A DNA stretch of 64,000 nt from Flavobacterium sp. ALJ2. Its GTDB lineage: Bacteria > Bacteroidota > Bacteroidia > Flavobacteriales > Flavobacteriaceae. The notes under the pieces are model-generated. The model saw only the letters and a list, made by a program, of their open reading frames with translations, was not told the DNA's origin and searched no databases. Of this stretch, positions 42,307 to 50,952 are shown piece after piece. The DNA is taken from positions 62,001 to 126,000 of the forward strand of contig NZ_JADNRC010000012.1 of assembly GCF_015594725.1 (NCBI RefSeq), written 5' to 3'. The position numbers and the translations under genes are program-made. The first letter of the stretch is position 1; each line of letters opens with the position of its first letter.

Positions 42307-43983
42307 TTATTTTACGTTAAAAATTTGCTCTAGAATTTTTATTGTAATTAAATAAGTTGGCTTAACTCCTGTTGTTCCTAATCCTCCTGAAGCCAAAGTA
42401 CTTCCTGTTTCTAGTGGATTATCTGATGCGTAATAAGCATATCTAACCTTTATATCATGTGGTACGCTTTTTCTAATCTTTGAAGCCGATTGAATCGCTT
42501 TTTGATAATACGATCCTTCCATTTCAAGACCAATAACACCCCAAGTAGATTCATGGAAGAATTTTAATAGATCACGATTCTGTAACGAAGTTCCTAATAC
42601 AGTAACCATAGCTCCTTCAAAAACGGCAATATCATTTCCTTCAAACATTGCTCCTGTTAACTCATTTTCGAAATAGTAATTATCAGCTGTTCCTTCATTT
42701 ATATGCGCTGTCGGAATCATGATATCTCCTTTTCCTCCTTCTAGAATCCCCGCTTTACCCATAATCGAAACCGATTTTACGTTAAGAAGTGTTTCTTTTT
42801 TATATGGTTTTAATAACTCATCAATAGTTTCATAAGCTTGCTCTCCAAACGCATAATCCATTACAATGATTACTGGTTTTTTCTCTTCTAAATTGGCTTT
42901 AGGAAATGCTGTTTTAGCCCAGTCAATCTTAGCTGTATCAAAAATTTGAACGTCGATATTAGTTCCTGAAGTATCTGGTAACGAAATCATTCCATTTTTC
43001 AATGCAAGAGCTTCAACATCTTTACGTATTGTTGCTCCCGATTTACTTAGCTCTTCATAAATAAAGAAATCTGATTTGTCTTTAAACTTAGTTTTCAACA
43101 AAGGCGTTGCAAAGATAGAATTCATCACACTATGCATATTAGCACTTATTACATGTATAGGGCGATCTAAAAGCGAATTTGCTTTTAAAACCTCCTTAAT
43201 ATTCGTTGCCCAGATTTCTCCATGAATATGATGCCCTAAACGCTCTCGCAAAATAGGACTAAATGTGATGGTGCGTTTATTATTTTCAACAACCTCTTCA
43301 ATCGCTAATTTACCTAACCAATAAATAATATGCAAAAATCGATCTGGTTCAGCTTCAGAACCAAAAGCATCATAAATAGTAAGAACATCTTCAAATGTTC
43401 TTCCTAAAATATTTGCAACATGCGATATTGCCTTTTCTTTCTCTACAAGTGGTAACTTTTTTGTTTGCATTACTGCCTGCTCCAGTTTAAACCAGTCACG
43501 TGAAACTTCACCTCCGTCATCTAATAAAACTCTATTTCTAATTTTATGAGATTCAATAAAAATAAAAGTCAAGTGTGTCAAAATATCATAGATATCTGAT
43601 CGCCCACGGGTAATTTCTACGTTCATTTGCTCCTCATCAATTCTATAACAATTTCTTCTTCTCTTTGGAGGAACAATTGCTTGGAAATGTGATCTAGAAT
43701 ATCCTTCGTCTGAAGTTAAATTAATATAACGACATTCTTCAATTCCTACCGGAAGTCTTTCTATAACATACAAAAGTCCATTCAGCTCAACTTTATTTTC
43801 GGCAATATTTCCGTAAATTTCTGGACGTAAAGCTAATAATGCTTCTCGTAATGTATCGCCCGAAATGCCCATTGGTTTATAAAAACCTCTGTTAAACAAG
43901 TGGCGCATTGTAATGTACATTTTTTCAATGGCGGCTGATGATTCTTGTGCTCTTGATCTCGAAATGTTTTTTGATTCTTTCAT
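42307..43983 (-). CDS. DUF6909-like protein with nucleoside-phosphorylase-like C-terminus
   Basis: 558 residues, cytoplasmic. The N-terminal half carries 'KMYITMRHLFNRGFYKPMGISG' and 'VPPKRRRNCYRIDEEQMN', regular in a conserved Bacteroidota family I believe is DUF6909. The C-terminal 'GVIGLEMEGSYYQKAI' resembles the E-M-E-G substrate loop of nucleoside phosphorylases, with 'GKAGILEGGKGDIMIP' before it. It may process a nucleotide or related metabolite. Function unproven. Forms a minus-strand pair with the GH3 gene 30 bp upstream. Confidence 0.7.
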   Translation of the reverse strand: MKESKNISRSRAQESSAAIEKMYITMRHLFNRGFYKPMGISGDTLREALLALRPEIYGNIAENKVELNGLLYVIERLPVGIEECRYINLTSDEGYSRSHFQAIVPPKRRRNCYRIDEEQMNVEITRGRSDIYDILTHLTFIFIESHKIRNRVLLDDGGEVSRDWFKLEQAVMQTKKLPLVEKEKAISHVANILGRTFEDVLTIYDAFGSEAEPDRFLHIIYWLGKLAIEEVVENNKRTITFSPILRERLGHHIHGEIWATNIKEVLKANSLLDRPIHVISANMHSVMNSIFATPLLKTKFKDKSDFFIYEELSKSGATIRKDVEALALKNGMISLPDTSGTNIDVQIFDTAKIDWAKTAFPKANLEEKKPVIIVMDYAFGEQAYETIDELLKPYKKETLLNVKSVSIMGKAGILEGGKGDIMIPTAHINEGTADNYYFENELTGAMFEGNDIAVFEGAMVTVLGTSLQNRDLLKFFHESTWGVIGLEMEGSYYQKAIQSASKIRKSVPHDIKVRYAYYASDNPLETGSTLASGGLGTTGVKPTYLITIKILEQIFNVK

Positions 43984-44013
43984 TCTAATTATATTTTTTT
44001 AAACTTATAAGTT

Positions 44014-45501
44014 TTATACTTTTTTTAATGCGTCTGCTATATCTCTGTTATTAGACAGTCGCGGTATTTTATTTTGTCCCCCTAACTTTCCTTGTGATTT
44101 CATATATTCCTGAAAACCATTTTTGACAACTTTGGTTATTACCACTTTCTGCAAAATATTTCCAGTTATTAAATCGTCGTAATAAATGTTTTGTTTTCGC
44201 ATTGCATCATCTATTGCTTCGGCGAAAGTTAACATATTTTCTGGTTCATTTTCAAATTCTACAAGCCATTCATGATAGGGTAGTCCTTCAGTCGGATTAA
44301 TTTGTGGCGCAACGGTAAACTCATTAATTCTAACATTGGTATTTTCCATTGCAGCTTTCATTGCATTTTCGACCTCATTACCAATAACGTGCTCTCCAAA
44401 TGCAGAAATATAATGTTTAATCCTTCCCGAAACAATAATACGATGCGGATATAAAGAAGTAAACTGTACCGTATCTCCAATATTATATCCCCAAAGCCCT
44501 GCATTTGTTGATATTATAAAAACATAATTTACACCTAACTCTACTTCTCCTATTGTTAACCGTTTTGGATTTTCGTTAAAAAACTCATCTGCTTTTATAA
44601 ACTCATAAAAAATTCCAGAATTCAACAACAAAAGCATTCCTTTCGATTTTTGAGAATCTTGATAAGCAAAGAAACCTTCTGAAGCTGGAAACAACTCAAT
44701 ACTATCTACTTTTCTTCCTATCAGGTTTTCGAACTTTGCACGATAAGGCTCGTAATTAACTCCACCATAAATAAACAGATTAAAATTTTTGAATAAATCC
44801 CCTACTTTCTTACCACTTCTTTCTTCCAATCGTTCAAAATACATTTGTACCCAAGATGGAATTCCCGAAATAATAGTCATATCCTGATCTATTGTTTCAC
44901 CGACAATTGTATTAATCTTAGTTTCCCAATCCTCAATACAATTGGCTTTCCAAGATGGCATGCGGTTCTTTTGAAGATATTTTGGCACAAAATGAGCTGC
45001 AATTCCAGATAATCGTCCAAGTTTAATTCCGTTTTTTTCAATCAATTCAGGGCTTCCTTGCAAAAAAATCATTTTCCCATCTACAAAATCTGTTTTTCCA
45101 GTTTCATGTATATAATGTAAAATTGCATTTCTGGAAGCTTCAATATGATAAGGCATTGATTCTTTGGTAAGCGGAATATATTTCGCTCCCGAAGTTGTTC
45201 CAGATGTTTTAGCAAAATAAAGTGGTTTTCCTTTCCAAAGAATGTCTTTCTGACCCAATTGCACTTTATCTATATATGATTTTAAATCTTCATAATCTCT
45301 TATAGGTACATGCTTTTTAAAATCTTCAAACGTCTTTATTTTATCAAAATGATGATCTTTTCCAAACTCAGTATCTTTAGCCCCATTTATCAAACTCTTA
45401 AAAACCTTCATTTGAGTTTCGATAGGTTTTTTTGACCAAGCCTGTGTTTTGTTATAAATTTTGCTGGCAAATAATTTTGCAGCGACTGATTTTATAGACA
45501 T
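44014..45501 (-). CDS. GH3 family acyl-acid-amido synthetase-like protein
   Basis: 495 residues of the bacterial GH3 branch of adenylate-forming enzymes. 'FAKTSGTTSGAKYIPLTKESM' (ATP loop), 'LFPASEGFFAYQD' and 'VISTNAGLWGYNIGDTVQFT' are family blocks. In plants GH3 joins amino acids to hormones; bacterial function is unknown. Near-universal in Flavobacteria. Starts 9 bp after the M23-like membrane gene. Confidence 0.92.
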   Translation of the reverse strand: MSIKSVAAKLFASKIYNKTQAWSKKPIETQMKVFKSLINGAKDTEFGKDHHFDKIKTFEDFKKHVPIRDYEDLKSYIDKVQLGQKDILWKGKPLYFAKTSGTTSGAKYIPLTKESMPYHIEASRNAILHYIHETGKTDFVDGKMIFLQGSPELIEKNGIKLGRLSGIAAHFVPKYLQKNRMPSWKANCIEDWETKINTIVGETIDQDMTIISGIPSWVQMYFERLEERSGKKVGDLFKNFNLFIYGGVNYEPYRAKFENLIGRKVDSIELFPASEGFFAYQDSQKSKGMLLLLNSGIFYEFIKADEFFNENPKRLTIGEVELGVNYVFIISTNAGLWGYNIGDTVQFTSLYPHRIIVSGRIKHYISAFGEHVIGNEVENAMKAAMENTNVRINEFTVAPQINPTEGLPYHEWLVEFENEPENMLTFAEAIDDAMRKQNIYYDDLITGNILQKVVITKVVKNGFQEYMKSQGKLGGQNKIPRLSNNRDIADALKKV

Positions 45502-45510
45502 TCTTTATTT

Positions 45511-46023
45511 TTATTTTTTAGCACTTTTATCCTTTTTTACAGAACTAGTGTTTTCAATTTTTTCTTCGTTTGCCACTTCCTCGCGTAATTTTAATTCTTC
45601 TTTGGATGGGGCTAAATTCACACCTTCCTCCTTCATATCAATACTAGATAAGATAGAATCTTTATTAAATTTAGCATATTCTAATTGGCCTGTTAATACT
45701 TTTTGAATCGATTTAATATAAGCTTCATTTTTCTTTAATGCGACCGTTAATGAGTCTGATTTTAAAGCCAATTCCGTTGCGTTTCTTTTTAATTCTGTCG
45801 ATGAATATCCTGGAATAAATTCACGTAATGGTGTAAAAGCGATTATAAATGTGGTAATTAATATTAAAAAAATAGCCCCTAGTGTCGCAACTACAAAAAC
45901 ATTCATAAGATTTAATTTGAAAGAGAAGATCTCTTCAAATGTATTCTCATTCAAGATAACCAATCGGTTTTTGATAAATAATCTATTTCTAAATTTAATT
46001 CGTTTTAGTCTTTTCTGGGTCAT
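45511..46023 (-). CDS. Membrane protein resembling the N-terminus of Bacteroidota M23 peptidases
   Basis: 170 residues. Block 'LVILNENTFEEIFSFKLNLMNVFV' then a membrane helix and 'AFTPLREFIPGYSS' is the N-terminal part of M23 (LytM-like) peptidases in Flavobacteria. There is no M23 catalytic domain (no HxxxD or HxH); instead a coiled-coil-like, charged tail. Such stand-alone versions are common and usually labelled 'peptidase'. It is likely a structural partner rather than an enzyme. Confidence 0.75.
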   Translation of the reverse strand: MTQKRLKRIKFRNRLFIKNRLVILNENTFEEIFSFKLNLMNVFVVATLGAIFLILITTFIIAFTPLREFIPGYSSTELKRNATELALKSDSLTVALKKNEAYIKSIQKVLTGQLEYAKFNKDSILSSIDMKEEGVNLAPSKEELKLREEVANEEKIENTSSVKKDKSAKK

Positions 46024-46179
46024 TGTGGTACTTTAATTGACAAATATAATAATTAATAGTGTTGATAAAACGGTCAAAATACAATAGGATAGCCTTTAAA
46101 ATAGCATTTTATAAAATATTTAACGTGATTAAAAATAAATATTTTATAGTAAAACTAATTCATATTAACTAATTCTGTA

Positions 46180-46187
46180 TACCTTTG
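46180..46187 (+). promoter_or_regulatory. -7 box upstream of tatA
   Basis: TACCTTTG (TAnnTTTG) 44 bp before the tatA ATG; no obvious TTG at -33. Confidence 0.45.
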
Positions 46188-46231
46188 TCTTTATTATATA
46201 CAAATTTGCTCCGGCAATTAACTATTCAATC

Positions 46232-46417
46232 ATGGGAAGATTAGGTGTTACAGAAATCCTTGTTATATTAGCGGTTGTTTTATTACTTTTTGGAGGTAAA
46301 AAAATTCCAGAATTAATGAAAGGTTTAGGTAGTGGAATTAAAGAATTCAAAAACGCTGCTAAAGACAATGATCAGCCAGCTGATAAGAAAGAAAAAGAAG
46401 AAGATAAACCAGCTTAA
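46232..46417 (+). CDS. tatA: Twin-arginine translocase TatA/TatE subunit
   Basis: 61 residues. One N-terminal membrane helix ('[35 protein letters not shown]'), with the FGGKK(I/L)PEL hinge and amphipathic helix, then an acidic-basic tail. Forms the pore for folded proteins. Standard length; single gene with its own promoter. Confidence 0.95.
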   Translation: MGRLGVTEILVILAVVLLLFGGKKIPELMKGLGSGIKEFKNAAKDNDQPADKKEKEEDKPA

Positions 46418-46445
46418 TTTATTTAATAAATTATATCGGTTGTAT

Positions 46446-46487
46446 AAATTCCAAATCCCAGTAAAATATTATTGGGATTTGGAATTT
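46446..46487. terminator. Bidirectional terminator
   Basis: AAATTCCAAATCCCA (46446-46460) pairs with TGGGATTTGGAATTT (46473-46487), a perfect 15-bp stem between the converging tatA and tex genes. Confidence 0.85.
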
Positions 46488-46493
46488 CTTGGT

Positions 46494-48617
46494 TTATAAA
46501 ATCATAGTTAACTGAATACGCTTTCTATCTTCATCAACCTCAGTTACTTTTACATCTACATGTTGATGTAGTTTTACTACTTCGTTTACATCGCTTACAA
46601 AACCTGCTTTTAGTTGCGAAATGTGAACCAATCCACTTTCTTTAACACCGATGTCAACAAAACAACCAAAGTTGGTGATGTTATTAACAATTCCTGGTAA
46701 TATCATTCCAGTTTTTACATCTTTTATACTTTTTACATTTGGATCAAATTCAAAAACCTTAGCCGATTTTCTAGGATCTAAACCTGGTTTTTCTAATTCT
46801 TTGATAATATCCTTTAATGTCAATAAACCAATTTCTGGCGTAATATAATTCTCTGGTTTAATTAAAGCTGTTCGTTCTTTATTGGCAATAAGATCATTAA
46901 CCGTTAGTTTTAAATCTTTAGCCATTTTTTCAACAATTCCATAAGCTTCAGGATGTACGGCCGAATTATCCAACGGATTTTTAGCATTAGTAATTCTAAT
47001 AAATGCAGCTCCTTGCTGATAGGCTTTATCGCCTAAACGAGGTACTTTTTTCAACTGTTTACGATCTTCAAAAGGGCCATTTTCAGAACGATATTGTACA
47101 ATGTTTTCGGCAAGCTTCTCTCCTATTCCACTAACATAACTCAATAAATGTTTACTCGCTGTATTAATATTAATACCTACCGAGTTTACGCAACGAATTA
47201 CGGTATTATCCAGCTCTTCTTTTAATTTTGACTGATCTACATCATGTTGATATTGTCCTACTCCAATAGCTTTTGGATCGATTTTTACCAACTCCGCCAA
47301 CGGATCCGAAAGTCGTCTTCCTATAGAAACTGATCCACGCACAGTAACATCATAATTAGGAAACTCATCACGAGCGATTTTAGATGCCGAATATACCGAC
47401 GCTCCTGCCTCAGAAACGATAAAAACTTGAACTGGTTTATCAAACGCAATTTTTTTGATAAAAAACTCCGTTTCTCTAGATGCCGTTCCGTTACCAATAG
47501 AAATTGCATCAATTTTATAAGAGTTTACCATAGAACGAATTTTTTTCATCGCCATAACATCTTCATGTTGTGGTGCGTGTGGATAAATGGTTTCATTGTA
47601 TAACAAATCACCTTTTTCATCTAGACAAACCACTTTACAACCACTTCTAAAACCTGGATCAATTGCCAGAATACGTTTTTCACCCAATGGTGGTGCCAAT
47701 AATAACTGTCCTAAATTATTAGCAAAAACCTGAATAGAATTGGCATCAGCTTTGGCTTTGGCTTCTTGCAACGTTTCATTTCCTATAGCAGGATTCAACA
47801 ACCGTTTATAACTATCTTCAATAGCTAATTGTATATGCGGGGTTGTATTATTTTGACCTTTTATAACCAGTTCATCAATAATATCATAAGCTTCATCAAT
47901 ATCAACCTCTACTTTCATTTTTACAAATCCTTCGTTTTCAGCACGAAGCATGGCCAGTAATCGATGTGATGGTGCTTTTGTTAATGGCTCTGACCAATCA
48001 AAATACTGATTAAATTTTTGCGCATTCTCATCCTCTTTCTTAGTCTTTACAACCTTAGTAGCAATTGTCGATTTACGTTGATATAATCTACGTAATTGTT
48101 TACGAACATATATATTTTCGTTGATCCATTCGGCAATGATATCACGAGCTCCTTGTAAAGCAGCTTCTTCATTAATAACATTATCATTAATATATTGTGT
48201 CGAGATAAAATCAACATCATCATTGCCTTGCGACATAATTATTTTTGCTAATGGCTCTAGTCCATTTTCACGTGCCACATCAGCTTTTGTTTTCTTTTTC
48301 TTTTTAAACGGTAGATAAAAATCTTCTATCTCTTGTAAATCAAAACTTTGTTCTATTTTTTGCTTTAATTCTGGAGTAAGTAGCTTTTGTTCTTCTATCG
48401 ATTTTAAAACTGCTTCTTTACGTTTTACAATAACTTGGTAATCTTTATGAAGTTTTGCAATTTGCTCTATTACAACTTCGTCAAGATTTCCGGTTGTATC
48501 TTTTCGATATCTTGAAATAAACGGAATCGTGCAATCTTCCTCTAATAATTTAACTGTATTTTGAATGTTTATTGCTGCTGTTTGAACAGACTTCGCAATG
48601 AATTGAATATTAGTCAT
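46494..48617 (-). CDS. tex: Tex family RNA-binding protein
   Basis: 707 residues with Tex order: N-terminal helical domain ('CTIPFISRYRKDTTGNLDE'), YqgF/RNaseH-like ('RILAIDPGFRSGCKVV'), helix-hairpin-helix ('GININTASKHLLSYVSGIG') and C-terminal S1 domain ('GMILPGIVNNITNFGCFVDIGVKESGLVHIS') around 625-707. Associates with RNA and transcription complexes. Normal length. Confidence 0.97.
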   Translation of the reverse strand: MTNIQFIAKSVQTAAINIQNTVKLLEEDCTIPFISRYRKDTTGNLDEVVIEQIAKLHKDYQVIVKRKEAVLKSIEEQKLLTPELKQKIEQSFDLQEIEDFYLPFKKKKKTKADVARENGLEPLAKIIMSQGNDDVDFISTQYINDNVINEEAALQGARDIIAEWINENIYVRKQLRRLYQRKSTIATKVVKTKKEDENAQKFNQYFDWSEPLTKAPSHRLLAMLRAENEGFVKMKVEVDIDEAYDIIDELVIKGQNNTTPHIQLAIEDSYKRLLNPAIGNETLQEAKAKADANSIQVFANNLGQLLLAPPLGEKRILAIDPGFRSGCKVVCLDEKGDLLYNETIYPHAPQHEDVMAMKKIRSMVNSYKIDAISIGNGTASRETEFFIKKIAFDKPVQVFIVSEAGASVYSASKIARDEFPNYDVTVRGSVSIGRRLSDPLAELVKIDPKAIGVGQYQHDVDQSKLKEELDNTVIRCVNSVGININTASKHLLSYVSGIGEKLAENIVQYRSENGPFEDRKQLKKVPRLGDKAYQQGAAFIRITNAKNPLDNSAVHPEAYGIVEKMAKDLKLTVNDLIANKERTALIKPENYITPEIGLLTLKDIIKELEKPGLDPRKSAKVFEFDPNVKSIKDVKTGMILPGIVNNITNFGCFVDIGVKESGLVHISQLKAGFVSDVNEVVKLHQHVDVKVTEVDEDRKRIQLTMIL

Positions 48618-48708
48618 GCTTTTAATGAAATAATTTCTTAATTATAAATTGATATAATTTACTTATTAAAATGAAATAGCAAATTAATCAATAATTCTGC
48701 TAAAATAA

Positions 48709-48716
48709 TATCTTTG
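48709..48716 (+). promoter_or_regulatory. -7 box upstream of the DUF1294 gene
   Basis: TATCTTTG (TAnnTTTG), 17 bp before the ATG. Confidence 0.45.
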
Positions 48717-48733
48717 TTCTTAATTTTAAGCCA

Positions 48734-49045
48734 ATGAAAGTTTTATTACCGTATTTTTTTATCGTAAATAGTATTGCCTTTATCTTAGCTGGATACGATA
48801 AATATTTGGCCATCAAGCATAAGCGTAGAATCTCCGAAAATATGCTGTTTACAATAACTGCTATTGGTGGCTCTGTTGGTTTGTTATTAGCAATGCTATT
48901 GTTTAGACATAAAATGAGTAAACCTTCTTTTATGATGAAATATGGCGGTATTGTTTTCCTTCAGATTGTAATTGCTCTTCTTATATATTTTTATTACTGT
49001 GATACAGAAACTCTCGCTTGGTTTAGGGTAAGTAGCAGTAAATAG
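48734..49045 (+). CDS. DUF1294 family membrane protein
   Basis: 103 residues, three membrane segments. Family blocks 'YFFIVNSIAFILAGYDKYLAIKHKRRISE' and 'GGSVGLLLAMLLFRHKMSKPSF' are clear. Small integral membrane protein of unknown function. Confidence 0.9.
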   Translation: MKVLLPYFFIVNSIAFILAGYDKYLAIKHKRRISENMLFTITAIGGSVGLLLAMLLFRHKMSKPSFMMKYGGIVFLQIVIALLIYFYYCDTETLAWFRVSSSK

Positions 49046-49117
49046 TTTTGTTTTTTTGTTGTTAATAACTCTACAAAGACCTATTTATCAGTAAATTAAA
49101 TTTAACATCTTTAAAAA

Positions 49118-49150
49118 AACCAGATGAATTTTAAAAAATTCGCCTGGCTT
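49118..49150. terminator. Bidirectional terminator
   Basis: AAACCAGATGAATTTT / AAAATTCGCCTGGCTT with G-U-type mismatches, A- and T-rich flanks, between the converging DUF1294 and rpiB genes. Confidence 0.65.
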
Positions 49151-49191
49151 ATTATTTTATTGGTGCGAAGCACCCGTTTTTTTTGACTTGT

Positions 49192-49623
49192 TTACTGACA
49201 AGCAATCTTATTTACTCTATTTTGGTGTCTTCCACCTTCAAATTGAGTATTTAAAAATGCTTCAACCATTTCTACAGCTTGTGGAATCGATGTAAAACGC
49301 GCAGGAATACTAATAATGTTAGCATCGTTATGTAAACGTGTTAAAACCGCAATTTCTTTAGTCCAACACAAACCAGCTCTTACTTTTGGGTGTTTATTAA
49401 CAGTCATTGCAATACCATTTCCGCTTCCGCAAATAACAATTCCAAAATCAGCCCTACCTTCAGTAATATCTGTAGCTACTGGATGACCAAAATCTGGATA
49501 ATCTACAGAATCCTCAGAATCTGTACCATAATTAGTTACCTCATATCCTTTTGCTTTAAGCATAGCAACAATTGCTTTTTTATACTCTGGTCCTGCGTGA
49601 TCGTTTCCTATTGAAATTTTCAT
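49192..49623 (-). CDS. rpiB: Ribose-5-phosphate isomerase B
   Basis: 143 residues; interconverts ribulose-5-P and ribose-5-P. 'ISIGNDHAGPEYKKAI' and active-site 'FGIVICGSGNGIAMTVNKHPKVRAGLC' (Cys as base) are diagnostic. A -7-like box TAAATTTG (minus strand, 49652-49659) lies 28 bp upstream. Confidence 0.97.
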   Translation of the reverse strand: MKISIGNDHAGPEYKKAIVAMLKAKGYEVTNYGTDSEDSVDYPDFGHPVATDITEGRADFGIVICGSGNGIAMTVNKHPKVRAGLCWTKEIAVLTRLHNDANIISIPARFTSIPQAVEMVEAFLNTQFEGGRHQNRVNKIACQ

Positions 49624-49659
49624 TATATAAGTTATATTAAGTTGTGTCCTGCAAATTTA

Positions 49660-50490
49660 ACCAAACAATATCGAAGTAAATATATTTGAAAAGAAAAGTT
49701 CAACACGAATTACACTAATAAGAGCTAATTTTTTTTTCAATCTTTTAAAACAAATATTTACCATATATAAATTAATAAAAATTAGAGTAATATGTGGCAA
49801 AAAATTTACTAGTTAAACATATTTATAGCATTTTATTATTATTAACTCTACATAAAAATTTATCTACTTTACAACTAAATAGAGTCTATATATAACTAGC
49901 TCACTATCATAAACTTAACACTTGTTAACATTATTAATAACGCTATAACTATCTAGTAATCAATGAAAAATAAACATCTTTTTTGTTAATTTTATATAAT
50001 GTTAATAGTAAAACGCAATTGCTTGATATTCAGTTAACTTTAAATTAACATCTTTTGTTGATAACTACAGAAAGAAAATTAGAAGTTTTTTTTGGTTGTA
50101 TCATAAAAAACCCTAATCCAAAATCGGAACTTAATAACCTAATAAAGTTTGGGTGATTTTTAGAAAAGTTATCAATATAAAAAAGTACATTTTCAACAAA
50201 ATTCAACATATGAAGTTATCTACAAAATGAATTCATTTTGAGTTATTAACCAATGTTAATTAAAATCTAAAAGGTATTAGTTACTAATCCTTTAGCTAAA
50301 TATAAGTATGTTGATAACTCTATATAACAAAGAGAAACTTGATTACAACACTTTTAAAAATTAAGTTATATGACATATTAACACACTATAATAACAACCA
50401 TAAATTAATTAAATTTAAATTTTTCTTTTTTATATATATAATATATGTTAACAACTTTTAAAAATGAAAAATAAAAAAAATGAAATTTTA
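49660..50490. other. Candidate replication origin region (gene-free, DnaA-box-like sites)
   Basis: 830 bp of very AT-rich sequence with no gene. It holds near-consensus DnaA boxes (TTATCCACA with one to two changes): TTATCTACT 49860-49868, TTATCAACA (complement strand) 50056-50064 and 50309-50317, TTATCAATA 50169-50177, and TTATCTACA 50216-50224. Many GTTAACA and TTATTAACA runs add unwinding potential. Genes to the left are mainly minus (19.8-49.6 kb) and to the right mainly plus (50.9-61.4 kb). By-eye counts in several lines show C>G on the plus strand to the left and G>C to the right. No dnaA or parS is seen here. Inference only. Confidence 0.4.
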
Positions 50491-50493
50491 GGT

Positions 50494-50727
50494 TTAAACG
50501 ATTGAAAGTGGACTATTGAGACTGTCAAGAATTTGCTGAACTCTTTCGAAATCCTCTGGATAAACGTTGAGTTTGATTCCGCCCAAAGCTGCCGAATAGA
50601 AAGGAGCCACCGATAAGGTCATTTCGTTCACCAGGTAGTATGGAATGTCTTCTTGTTCTAGTAAGTGTTTTAGAATTACTGTTTCGTGCAGATAATTGAA
50701 TGTAGCAATGGTTTTGAAGCTTTCCAT
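50494..50727 (-). CDS. DUF2007 domain protein (putative signal-transducing)
   Basis: 77 residues. 'FKTIATFNYLHETVILKHLLEQEDIPYYLVNE' and 'GGIKLNVYPEDFERVQQIL' match the small DUF2007 fold. Start at MESFKTIA; the 13 residues upstream look non-coding. Function unknown. Confidence 0.88.
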   Translation of the reverse strand: MESFKTIATFNYLHETVILKHLLEQEDIPYYLVNEMTLSVAPFYSAALGGIKLNVYPEDFERVQQILDSLNSPLSIV

Positions 50728-50952
50728 AAAGGTCTTTTTGTAAAGATACGAAATGAGCATTACCAAAAATAAGTCGATATCACTAATTTATATATGCAAT
50801 CTGAGTAATAGCAAATAGTCAGAACAATTAAAAAATACCATTAAAAATCATTTAGATAGTAACCTTTTAAAGTTATATTTTTAATAAAATGGAACCTAAA
50901 AAGCATTATCTGATATCTTCTTTGTAATTTTAAACCTTATAAGAAAAGATAT

